This document shows positions 38,589 through 46,377 of a stretch of 64,000 bases of DNA, piece by piece. The stretch covers positions 1 through 64,000 of the forward strand of contig NZ_JASDDJ010000003.1 in the NCBI RefSeq assembly GCF_030407455.1, given 5' to 3'. The stretch comes from Psychrobacter sp. 5A.1 (GTDB lineage: Bacteria > Pseudomonadota > Gammaproteobacteria > Pseudomonadales > Moraxellaceae). The position numbers and the translations under genes are program-made. The first letter of the stretch is position 1. Every line of letters starts with the position of its first letter. The notes below the pieces were generated by a model. That model was not told the origin of the DNA. It searched no databases and worked only from the letters and a program-made list of their open reading frames with translations.

Positions 38589-39341
38589 CTAACTTTTTGT
38601 GCGGCTTTTGACATAACGATGCGTTGAGGCCAGACGATTCATCACTGTTTGGTGCAGCTCATCCAATAACTCGTCAAGCTCATAATCAATCTCAAGAAAC
38701 AAATCGGTCAACATATCGCCTGCGGTCATCTTACCTTGTACCGTGTTGTTTTTTGTACGATGTGGGCTGAACCGCTGTAGTTGCTCATAATGATGTAGCG
38801 CTTCTGGAATACTCTCAGACACCAGCTTATCGATGACGAACTGACGCTCATTATGCTGCTGCTGTTGCTGCTCGTTGAGCTCGCTGCTCCATTCACGGTA
38901 ACGCTTCAATTTACCATTAATTCGATCTAGAATTGCGACAGCCTCAATAGGCATGGCATTTAGGGTGGCTTCATCGACCACATCAACAAGCTCAGTCATA
39001 ATCGGACAGCGTCCATGTTTGAGATACCATAAAGTATCTGGGTCAAAAGGAGGTCTATTGGTCGGGCGCATTTGGGCACGATTGGACAAATAGCGATCGG
39101 TCAAAGGCGTCGGCGTTCGAATATCACTCACTTGTGCTAATGCATCACGAATACGACCTGCACGCTCAGGTGGTGTTAGCACAGAGCGCTGACTGATAGC
39201 TTGATCGTTTTCATCATTGCTATCCTCCACCTCTACATCTTGGCTGACACTCATCTGTTGAGCATTTTTAGCCGCTTGTGTTGGCAGGTCTTCTTGAGCT
39301 TGCCCAAATGACTTTAGCATTCTTGTCAAACTTACCACCAT
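38589..39341 (-). CDS. Cytoplasmic-looking protein of unknown function, member 1 of a paralogue trio
   Basis: 250 residues; no membrane segment or signal. The first 80 residues are low-complexity and charged (EVEDSNDENDQAISQ), then TDRYLSNRAQMRPTNRPPFDPDTLWYLKHG. The C-terminal half carries the trio pattern: VAILDRINGKLKRYREW, then ERQFVIDKLVSESIPEALHHYE, LEIDYELDELLDEL and RLASTHRYVKSR. It is the first gene of the minus-strand cassette, 204 bases upstream of the second. No family recognised. The start ATG at 39341 has no strong ribosome-binding site. Confidence 0.7.
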   Translation of the reverse strand: MVVSLTRMLKSFGQAQEDLPTQAAKNAQQMSVSQDVEVEDSNDENDQAISQRSVLTPPERAGRIRDALAQVSDIRTPTPLTDRYLSNRAQMRPTNRPPFDPDTLWYLKHGRCPIMTELVDVVDEATLNAMPIEAVAILDRINGKLKRYREWSSELNEQQQQQHNERQFVIDKLVSESIPEALHHYEQLQRFSPHRTKNNTVQGKMTAGDMLTDLFLEIDYELDELLDELHQTVMNRLASTHRYVKSRTKS

Positions 39342-39502
39342 GACCTACTTTGCCTCTCGTTCCGTGCACTCGTATTGTGCAAGTATTGCATATATTGATT
39401 CAATGACGTATCTTAACAGCTTTTTTTGGCACTGCCAGTAAGCAAAGTGTCAATATTCCTATACCCTAAAACATCTACTCTCTAAATGATAAGCACTTTA
39501 CT

Positions 39503-40105
39503 ATGAACGTGACTGATTATACCTCTGGCTTTTTGCTTGGGCTATCGCTTATCTTAGCAATTGGATCACAAAATGCTTTTGTACTTAAACAAGGCATTAA
39601 ACGTGAACACATCTTTTTTATCTGCTTATTCTGTGCCGTTAGTGATGCGTTGTTAATCTCAGCGGGCGTTGCTGGATTTGGTGCTGTAACCGCTCGTTAT
39701 CCACATGCAGTAGATATCGCCAGATTCGCAGGTGCGTTGTTTTTGCTGGTTTACGGTTTGCAAAGTTTATACGCCAGTATCAAACGCTCACATGCATTAA
39801 CCGTCGATGGTCAGGCCGTCACTAGTTTGAAAAAAGCACTGTTGCTGTGTTTTGGCTTTACCTGGCTCAATCCACACGTCTATCTAGATACATTGGTGCT
39901 CGTCGGTATGGTTTCAACGGGTGCTAGTAGCAAATTGGCCTTTGGTGTGGGTGCTGTCAGTGCTTCGTTCTTTTTCTTTTTTGCTTTGGGTTATGCTGCA
40001 CGACTGCTTAGACCGTTATTTTCCAAACCAAAGGCATGGAATATACTTGATGGATTAGTGGGTATATTGATGCTTTACTTAGCTTGGCACTTATATCATA
40101 GTTGA
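39503..40105 (+). CDS. argO: LysE/ArgO family basic amino-acid exporter
   Basis: Inner-membrane exporter of 200 residues with about six hydrophobic segments. Typical of LysE/ArgO: LILAIGSQNAFVLKQGIKREH near the N-terminus, CAVSDALLISAGVAGFG, and FGFTWLNPHVYLDTLVLVG in the middle. Substrate arginine or lysine is inferred from family. ArgO fits slightly better by length and the QGIKREH segment. Single gene; no divergent ArgP/LysG regulator is next to it. Confidence 0.88.
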   Translation: MNVTDYTSGFLLGLSLILAIGSQNAFVLKQGIKREHIFFICLFCAVSDALLISAGVAGFGAVTARYPHAVDIARFAGALFLLVYGLQSLYASIKRSHALTVDGQAVTSLKKALLLCFGFTWLNPHVYLDTLVLVGMVSTGASSKLAFGVGAVSASFFFFFALGYAARLLRPLFSKPKAWNILDGLVGILMLYLAWHLYHS

Positions 40106-40106
40106 T

Positions 40107-40171
40107 ATATAGCCAATCCTCTATAAATTGGATACTGTGTCAGTCTCCACATTATATTGAACCGACTATAG
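40107..40171. repeat. Family C repeat, short internally deleted copy
   Basis: TATAGCCAATCCTCTATAAA at 40117 and ACCGACTATAG at 40160 match the two ends of family C, but the middle 45 bases are missing. It lies between the argO stop and the following terminator. Confidence 0.55.
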
Positions 40172-40187
40172 TCGCTGAATGTACCAC

Positions 40188-40230
40188 GCACAAAAAAGCC
40201 AAATACATCTAAACGTATTTGGCTTTTTAT
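40188..40230. terminator. Terminator between argO and the FMO gene
   Basis: Stem AAAAAGCCAAATAC / GTATTTGGCTTTTT with an 8-base loop and T-rich tails on both strands; suits the converging argO and FMO transcripts. Confidence 0.87.
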
Positions 40231-40302
40231 TTTTTATATCAGATGCTTTTAATAGCAACTAATTTTTTACGGCCACTGCTCTTTGTAGCAGCGACTATCT
40301 AT

Positions 40303-41685
40303 CTACGATGCTTTCTTGCGCTTTTTAGGCTTAACAAAGCTTAAGTTCAAAAAATGCTCAAGCGAGTCATCAAGGACATCTAGCCAAGGCTCTGGCAATT
40401 CGGGTGATAGCGTACCTGTCAATGTTGAACGATAGCCTTTTTCTCTAAAAGTCATAATATTGTCGGTCTTATCTTTTTGCCATTCTTTTAGGATTTCACC
40501 CTGCTTCTCTACGGCAAACTCTGGATAATCTGTCGCATTGGTTAAATCGCGAATATAGGCAGCTTGGAAGTCAATTGAGTCGCTGACCGTGACACACTTA
40601 GCATACGTTGCCAACCATTCTTTTTCGTCGACCTCACGAGTCGCCAAATCAGGCAGCTCGATATCATCCATGATGACATCACGTGCATACCACGCTTGAG
40701 CATCAAACATGTTAAAGGTGAAATACTGATCATGCATGCCTAAATAAATGAGCTTTGGATTGGGCTGCCAAAAAGTCCCTTTGTATAGATTGGCTGGATA
40801 TAAGCAGTTATGGGTCTGTAAGCGTAGCTCATCCGGCATAAACGGGAAATGGAACAGGTAACCTGTGCACATAATGATTGCGTCAAATTTTTGGCTAGTA
40901 CCATCGGCAAAATGCGCCACGTCATCTTCAAAGTGAGTGACGAGCGGCACTTCTTTGATACCCTCTGGCCAGTCATAACCCAGTGCTTGTGTGCGATAGC
41001 TAATGGTCACTGATTTGGTGCCATATTTATAACACTGCGTGCCAATATCTTCGGCTGAATAACTACTGCCAATGAGTAAAATATCTTCGTCTTTAAATTC
41101 TAGCGCATCACGGAAGTCATGAGCATGCAAGATACGACCTGGGAAAGTCTCTAGACCTTCGAAATATGGCATATTTGGCGTTGAAAAGTGACCGGTCGCT
41201 ACCACGACATAATCGAACTCTTCGACTTCTTGCTCGTTCGTTTTATGGCTCATGACTGTCACAGTAAACTTCTGCGTATCATCATCGAATGAGACCCAAC
41301 GCACAGGACATTCAAAGCGGATATACTTTTGAATGTCTTGCTTATCGATACGGCCCATGATGTAGTCTTTTAGAACTTCACGTGGCGGATATGAAGGGAT
41401 GGCATCACCAAAGTGCTCATCAAATGAATAATCAGCAAACTCTAAGCATTCTTTTGGGCCATTCGACCACAAATAACGGTACATACTGCCGTGAACGGGT
41501 TCACCGTTTCTATCCAAACCAGTACGCCAACTATAATTCCACATACCGCCGATAGCATTTTGCTTTTCATAACAAACTATCTCAGGTAGGTCGGTTGCAC
41601 CAGCCAATCGTGCTGCCTCAAAAGCGCGTAATTGTGCTAAACCACTTGGACCTGCCCCTAAAATAGCAATTCTTTTATTACTCAA
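40303..41685 (-). CDS. tmm: Flavin-containing monooxygenase, trimethylamine monooxygenase type
   Basis: FAD/NADPH enzyme oxidising amines or sulfides at the heteroatom. The N-terminal FAD motif is AILGAGPSGL (about residues 6-15), the second nucleotide motif LLIGSSYSAEDIG lies near residue 203, and the FMO fingerprint is FPGRILHAHDFRDA. The sequence is strikingly like bacterial trimethylamine monooxygenase (Tmm) as I recall it, including HGSMYRYLWSNGPKE, FADYSFDEHFG, SYPPREVLKDYI, TGYLFHFPF and FTFNMFDAQAWYARDVIM. Length 460 fits. It has no neighbouring trimethylamine genes in the window. Substrate range (trimethylamine, dimethyl sulfide, indole) cannot be read from the sequence. Confidence 0.88.
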   Translation of the reverse strand: MSNKRIAILGAGPSGLAQLRAFEAARLAGATDLPEIVCYEKQNAIGGMWNYSWRTGLDRNGEPVHGSMYRYLWSNGPKECLEFADYSFDEHFGDAIPSYPPREVLKDYIMGRIDKQDIQKYIRFECPVRWVSFDDDTQKFTVTVMSHKTNEQEVEEFDYVVVATGHFSTPNMPYFEGLETFPGRILHAHDFRDALEFKDEDILLIGSSYSAEDIGTQCYKYGTKSVTISYRTQALGYDWPEGIKEVPLVTHFEDDVAHFADGTSQKFDAIIMCTGYLFHFPFMPDELRLQTHNCLYPANLYKGTFWQPNPKLIYLGMHDQYFTFNMFDAQAWYARDVIMDDIELPDLATREVDEKEWLATYAKCVTVSDSIDFQAAYIRDLTNATDYPEFAVEKQGEILKEWQKDKTDNIMTFREKGYRSTLTGTLSPELPEPWLDVLDDSLEHFLNLSFVKPKKRKKAS

Positions 41686-41790
41686 GTTTAACTCCTATAA
41701 TATTAGTTGTCCCTCCACTGTAACATGTTTTTATAGGTAGCATTTTTTCGGATACTTTTGGTGATTGATAACATTATTTTAGACATAGCT

Positions 41791-41826
41791 ATTCTATAAA
41801 AATCGCTTTTAGCCATTTTATAGAAT
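41791..41826. promoter_or_regulatory. Perfect inverted repeat upstream of the FMO gene
   Basis: ATTCTATAAAA / TTTTATAGAAT, 11-base perfect arms 14 bases apart, 106 bases upstream of the FMO start. AT-rich; may be an operator or a chance hairpin. The rest of the 41686-41958 gap shows nothing I can name. Confidence 0.35.
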
Positions 41827-41958
41827 ATTTATGATTTTGGGGCGTTTTAGAGGTTTTTAGCTAATAGTAGAAGTAAGATATAAGCTTTCTTTACAACCTA
41901 AAAATTGAGGGGTAACTCTAAATAAAATAAACAAAGGTACAGGCAATCAATTTTTTCG

Positions 41959-42600
41959 TTAAACTAAAGCAGGAAACAGCGTGCGTAGACCATTAACGAT
42001 GATTTCAATAGAAACTGCCGCCAACAACATGCCCATGATTCTGCTCATAATGTTCAGACCCGTATCACCCAATAAACGGCTAATACGACCTGCTGCCATC
42101 AATGCCAAATAACAAAACAAACTGATCAACAACCCAGCTATTAATATGGCCGATACTTGTAGTACACCAGAAACTTGTGAAGAATAAATAATCACCGTTG
42201 AGATACCGCCCGGCCCAATCATCATTGGGATAGCGAGTGGAACGACAGCAGCTGCCATTGATACTGGCGAATCTTGTACATGATCGACATCGAAGTTTTC
42301 TTGATCAGGCTTAACGGGATTACCTTCACCATTCATCATATTCAGGGCAATCAAAAACACCAGAATACCACCCGCCAACTGAAACGAGCCAATTGAGATA
42401 CCAAGCGCTTTTAGGAGCGTCTCACCTGCGACCGTAAAAAAGCTGATCGTGATAAAAATTGTTAAACAAGCCACACGCGCCACTTTGCGTCGATTATTCA
42501 TTGAATAACCACGGGTCAAATCCAAAAATAACGTCAAAGCGCTAAAGGGATTAATCAACACCATAAAGGCTAGGATTATCTTGATGATTTCAGTATTCAC
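41959..42600 (-). CDS. MarC family integral membrane protein
   Basis: 213 residues, six hydrophobic segments. Typical MarC/UPF0056 features are FMVLINPFSALTLFLDLTRGY at the N-terminus (NPFSA near residue 17), GGILVFLIALNMMNG, VPLAIPMMIGPGGISTVI and LGDTGLNIMSRIMGMLLAA near the end. Function is unknown; the old link to multiple antibiotic resistance is not supported. Stands alone. Confidence 0.93.
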   Translation of the reverse strand: MNTEIIKIILAFMVLINPFSALTLFLDLTRGYSMNNRRKVARVACLTIFITISFFTVAGETLLKALGISIGSFQLAGGILVFLIALNMMNGEGNPVKPDQENFDVDHVQDSPVSMAAAVVPLAIPMMIGPGGISTVIIYSSQVSGVLQVSAILIAGLLISLFCYLALMAAGRISRLLGDTGLNIMSRIMGMLLAAVSIEIIVNGLRTLFPALV

Positions 42601-42744
42601 TGAGCGCTCGCTTATCTATTCGTCAAACCGGGCAAAAAGATAAGGTCATCGTGCGAGTGCAACGATGACCCAATAGATGGTTAAAATGGCCTTGTCGCTT
42701 ATATTGTAACATAGGCAGATAAGCCAATTAAATCATTAACTTTG

Positions 42745-42757
42745 CTCAACAGACCCT
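42745..42757. repeat. Family B repeat end remnant
   Basis: CTCAACAGACCCTA, the complement of the family B end, followed by TA. Only one end is present. Otherwise the 42601-42880 gap shows nothing I can name. Confidence 0.45.
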
Positions 42758-42880
42758 ATATACTATCTTGTCGAATCTTCTGTGTGAAAACAAGCCTTTA
42801 ATAAGCGGTGAATCTATCAGTTCAGTGATAATGCCTTCGATAAAACTAGGCCGTGTTATTCGCTTTTGGTACGCCGTTAC

Positions 42881-43741
42881 TTATGCGCTAAAATCCAGAC
42901 CAATATCCAATGCAGTGGTACTGTGCGTTAGATAACCCATAGCGATAAAATCAACCCCCGTACTGGCAGCCGCTTGTACCGTTTCAGGGGTAATACCACC
43001 TGAAGCTTCTGTTCTGGCTCGACCTTTACACATAGCAACCGCTTGCGACAAAGTTTCAGGCGACATATTATCTAGTAACACCAAGCTCACACCTGCATCC
43101 AGTGCCTGTGCTAATTGCTCTAGCGTATCAACTTCGACTTCAATGGGAATCAAATGCCCAGCAAATTTCTGTGCTTGCTGAATGGCTGTCGTGATGTCAC
43201 CCGCAATGGCGATATGATTGTCTTTGATCAAAATCGCATCATCCAACCCCAAGCGATGATTGCGCCCACCACCGCAGCGTACTGCGTATTTTTGTACGAT
43301 ACGCAAGCCTGGGATGGTCTTACGTGTACAAGTGATTTGCGCAGGATATTGCACCACACTATCAACAATTTGACGGGTCGCTGTCGCAATACCGCTGAGA
43401 TGGGTCATAAAATTCAGTGCGGTGCGTTCTGCTGTCAACAAGTGGCGTGCGTTACCCCGAACGGTGGCCAATACTGTGCCAGCTTCAACCAACTCGCCAT
43501 CCTGTACTTGTGCAATAAACTCAATTTGTGCATCGACTAAAGCAAATGACAACCGTGCCAAATCTATACCGCATATCACGCCCGCTTGCCGCGCTTTGAT
43601 CTGTAGCTGCGCTTGCATCTCAGCTGGAATAGTGGCTTGTGACGTCACATCACCACGCCTACCCAAGTCTTCAATTAGCGCATTTTCAACCAATGGTTTA
43701 AGCAATACCACATCCAATGCTGGCTCTTTTTCAATTGTCAT
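42881..43741 (-). CDS. nadC: Nicotinate-nucleotide pyrophosphorylase (quinolinate phosphoribosyltransferase) NadC
   Basis: Third step of de novo NAD synthesis: quinolinate plus PRPP gives nicotinate mononucleotide. Visible blocks: ALIEDLGRRGDVTSQATIP, LNFMTHLSGIATATRQIVD, the substrate-binding CTRKTIPGLRIVQKYAVRCGG (about residues 139-159), NHRLGLDDAILIKDNHI and EASGGITPETV near the C-terminus. Length 286 fits. A palindromic site resembling that before nadA lies 45 bases upstream of its start, so the same regulator probably controls it. Confidence 0.97.
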   Translation of the reverse strand: MTIEKEPALDVVLLKPLVENALIEDLGRRGDVTSQATIPAEMQAQLQIKARQAGVICGIDLARLSFALVDAQIEFIAQVQDGELVEAGTVLATVRGNARHLLTAERTALNFMTHLSGIATATRQIVDSVVQYPAQITCTRKTIPGLRIVQKYAVRCGGGRNHRLGLDDAILIKDNHIAIAGDITTAIQQAQKFAGHLIPIEVEVDTLEQLAQALDAGVSLVLLDNMSPETLSQAVAMCKGRARTEASGGITPETVQAAASTGVDFIAMGYLTHSTTALDIGLDFSA

Positions 43742-43785
43742 CTTTAACCCTTATGTAGGCATGATATTGATAGAAACGTCTCAAT

Positions 43786-43810
43786 ATTTAAACTCAAAAT
43801 GAGCATAAAT
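43786..43810. promoter_or_regulatory. Palindromic operator upstream of nadC
   Basis: ATTTAAACTCA-AAA-TGAGCATAAAT: 11-base arms with two mismatches and a 3-base spacer, centred on TCA-AAA-TGA. Same core (ATGCTCA-N3-TGAGCAT) as the perfect palindrome at 45126-45152. It lies 45 bases upstream of the nadC start, in the promoter position. Predicted site for the NrtR/NadQ-like regulator. Confidence 0.7.
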
Positions 43811-43901
43811 ATAGCGCAAAGTTAGCGACCCTGCAAGGAAAGGTGACAAGTTTTTCGTTTTACAAACCACTTTAGAGATAAAACGGACTGGCTTGAAATG
43901 A

Positions 43902-44933
43902 CTATTTGCGCTTGGGAAGTTTGCTGTCCATCAATAAACTCTGTAGCTCGATATCATGGCGAAAACGATACAGCTTGGCAGGGCGACCGCGCTGAGCACT
44001 GCTACTCTCCCCAGTCTCCATCACTAGATTCTGTGAATCAAGCAAGCGACGAAAGTTTTGTTTATGCAAGCGCACCCCTGATAATGCCTCAACACTCTGC
44101 TGCAACTGCGATAAGGTAAAGACATCTGGCATCAAACCAAAAATAAGCGGCCTGTATTCAATCTTTGCGCGCAGTCTTGAGATAGCCGTGGCAATCACGC
44201 GACGGTGATCGTAATACATCGGTACACCTATGCGCTGTGACCAGTCCTCTGGTAAAACAACGGCCTGATGGTTGGGTGGATAATTGGGCGCTTCGGGTAT
44301 CAGTCCTGCTTCATAGAGCATCTCATAACGTAGCAATACATGCTCTGCGATCCATTCTCTGCTTTCATTATCCTGCTCGCTAACTGATTGGCTGTCTGGC
44401 AGTTGACCATTTGCCAAAAATGCTTCACTGAGTCCCCAACACAAACCAATACGCTGACGTCGGCGCTGTTGAACAATCGAATCCTCTGCGGTATTGGCCC
44501 ATTCCAACAGTACAGGCACAATGAAGTCCATGATGATACTGGGCATACCATCCAAGTGATTTTCCCATGGGAAATAATCATACCAATCTCGCCATAGCGC
44601 TTTGCTTTGGAGTGCCCGTGTTTGCGTCTCTTGCACCAAGCCCAAATAACTCACATACACCAACGCATGACCGTCGATGTTACGTCTATTGGTGTCAACA
44701 AAGGTATATAGCTGCTCCAAATATCCGAGCGGTTGCTGTGTTTGTTCTTCTACCCACTGACGCACGCCTGCCTGTAGCGAGCGATGTAGCGGCATAAGTG
44801 GTCCATTTGGCAACAGCTTGCCTTGGTCAACGGTTAGGACACGCGCGATATGATCTGTGATAGCGACCAACACGGCGACCACTTCTGTCGTGCCGCTACC
44901 TTGCTGGTGCGCATGTGAATAAGACAACGTCAT
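43902..44933 (-). CDS. nadQ: NrtR/NadQ-like transcriptional regulator of NAD biosynthesis
   Basis: 343 residues: an N-terminal Nudix-like domain (EVVAVLVAITDHIARVLTV, then YLEQLYTFVDTNRRN, ALVYVSYLGLV) and a C-terminal winged helix (PDVFTLSQLQQSVEALSG, QNFRRLLDSQNLV, QRGRPAKLYRFR). The Nudix box is degenerate: where active enzymes have G-x5-E-x7-RE-x2-EE it reads RSLQAGVRQWVEEQT, so it probably senses an NAD-related ligand and does not hydrolyse it. It lies between nadC and the divergent nadA-nadB and should repress all of them. Whether to call it NrtR or NadQ is a naming choice. Confidence 0.87.
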   Translation of the reverse strand: MTLSYSHAHQQGSGTTEVVAVLVAITDHIARVLTVDQGKLLPNGPLMPLHRSLQAGVRQWVEEQTQQPLGYLEQLYTFVDTNRRNIDGHALVYVSYLGLVQETQTRALQSKALWRDWYDYFPWENHLDGMPSIIMDFIVPVLLEWANTAEDSIVQQRRRQRIGLCWGLSEAFLANGQLPDSQSVSEQDNESREWIAEHVLLRYEMLYEAGLIPEAPNYPPNHQAVVLPEDWSQRIGVPMYYDHRRVIATAISRLRAKIEYRPLIFGLMPDVFTLSQLQQSVEALSGVRLHKQNFRRLLDSQNLVMETGESSSAQRGRPAKLYRFRHDIELQSLLMDSKLPKRK

Positions 44934-45122
44934 GGCTTTGGGGATTATCCTTTTTCTCTGAAAAACAAAAGGCTATCAAGGTTAATAGCTACCGTACGGC
45001 TTAGTATAGCTTGAATCTAAAACTATCATAGTCTGTCGTTGTAAGTATAAAAAATCAATATCGATATACCGTTTTGAAAGGCTAAAACCGAATGTATTGA
45101 ATAGATCAGTATAAAAAAATAC

Positions 45123-45150
45123 TTGTAATTATGCTCAAAATGAGCATAAT
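45123..45150 (+). promoter_or_regulatory. Predicted nadA promoter
   Basis: TTGTAA and CATAAT separated by 16 bases, a fair match to the sigma-70 consensus. The palindrome at 45126-45152 fills the spacer and -10 box, so a bound repressor would block polymerase. By symmetry a similar, weaker pair is readable on the minus strand towards nadQ. Confidence 0.55.
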
Positions 45151-45152
45151 TA
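45126..45152. promoter_or_regulatory. Perfect palindromic operator between nadQ and nadA
   Basis: Two perfect 12-base arms (TAATTATGCTCA / TGAGCATAATTA) with AAA between. It is 84 bases upstream of nadA and about 190 upstream of the nadQ start, and shares its core with the site at 43786. Predicted operator of the NadQ-like regulator for nadAB and for itself. Confidence 0.8.
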
Positions 45153-45236
45153 AGACAACTTATAAATTGACTATGTTCAATTCCCACATTTTTAGCACAC
45201 ACATTTATCGTTATCGCACCAACAAAGGCTGCCATT

Positions 45237-46376
45237 ATGAAAAACTATCCTTACGACGCACCCATCATGAGTACGGACAATCGCATCGCCACTCAGATGA
45301 ATATCGAATATGCCAAAGCTAAGATGCCAGTGGATCTGCCGCGTTCAGAGCGTATCGTGGTTGAAGAAAATATTAAACAATTATTGAAAGACAATAATGC
45401 TGTATTGGTCGCGCATTATTATGTCGATCCTTTTATACAGGATTTGGCATTGGCAACGGGTGGCTGTGTCGGCGATTCGCTTGAGATGGCACGCTTTGGT
45501 CAAGCACATAGTGCACAGACATTAGTGGTAGCAGGTGTACGCTTCATGGGTGAATCGGCAAAGATATTGAGCATGGAAAAGACCGTACTGATGCCAGATT
45601 TGGAAGCCGAGTGTTCACTTGATTTGGGCTGCCCTGCTGATGAATTTTCAGCGTTCTGCGATGCCCATCCTGAACGTACCGTTGTAGTCTATGCCAATAC
45701 CAGCGCCGCGGTAAAAGCACGCGCAGACTGGGTAGTAACTTCATCCGTTGGTATCGACATCGTCCGTCACTTACATGCTCAAGGCGAGCCTATCATTTGG
45801 GGGCCTGATCGCCATTTGGGTAAATACATCGCTGGTGAGACTGGCGCAGATATGCTGCTTTGGCAAGGATCTTGCCTTGTACATAATGAGTTTAAGGCAA
45901 CTGAACTCCTGCAACTAAAAGAGGAATACCCAGATGCCAAAGTCTTGGTGCATCCTGAGTCACCTGATAGCGTCGTTGAGCTAGCGGATGTGGTCGGCTC
46001 TACTAGCAAGCTATTGCAATCAACCTATGAGATGGATGCCGATACCTTTATCGTTGCTACCGATTTGGGCATATTGCACGAGATGCAAAAACGCTCGCCA
46101 AACAAACGCTTTTTGGCAGCGCCAACCGCTGGTGAAAGTGCAAGCTGTAAGAGCTGTGCGTTTTGCCCTTGGATGGCAATGAACGGCTTAAAAGGTATCG
46201 AGCAATGCTTGACCAATCAAAGCGGTGAGGTTCTGATGACACCTGAGCTGGCCGTAGCAGCCAAAAAACCTTTACAACGGATGCTCGATTTTGCCGAATC
46301 ACAAAAGCAACGCGTGGCCGCCAGTGGCGATATTGTCAAAGACCGTGTGCTGTTTGCTAATGTTGGGGCTGCCTAG
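45237..46376 (+). CDS. nadA: Quinolinate synthase NadA
   Basis: [4Fe-4S] enzyme joining iminoaspartate and dihydroxyacetone phosphate to give quinolinate. Family blocks: [78 protein letters not shown] and the C-terminal [15 protein letters not shown]. The three cluster cysteines are expected in this order: near residues 125, 212 and 300. The start is ATG 45237. nadB starts two bases after its stop, so both are one operon. Confidence 0.97.
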   Translation: MKNYPYDAPIMSTDNRIATQMNIEYAKAKMPVDLPRSERIVVEENIKQLLKDNNAVLVAHYYVDPFIQDLALATGGCVGDSLEMARFGQAHSAQTLVVAGVRFMGESAKILSMEKTVLMPDLEAECSLDLGCPADEFSAFCDAHPERTVVVYANTSAAVKARADWVVTSSVGIDIVRHLHAQGEPIIWGPDRHLGKYIAGETGADMLLWQGSCLVHNEFKATELLQLKEEYPDAKVLVHPESPDSVVELADVVGSTSKLLQSTYEMDADTFIVATDLGILHEMQKRSPNKRFLAAPTAGESASCKSCAFCPWMAMNGLKGIEQCLTNQSGEVLMTPELAVAAKKPLQRMLDFAESQKQRVAASGDIVKDRVLFANVGAA

Positions 46377-46377
46377 T

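Noticed and set aside
46291-46377. N-terminal extension of nadB
   Set aside because: It overlaps nadA in another frame; the ATG one base after the nadA stop opens directly on the FAD motif.
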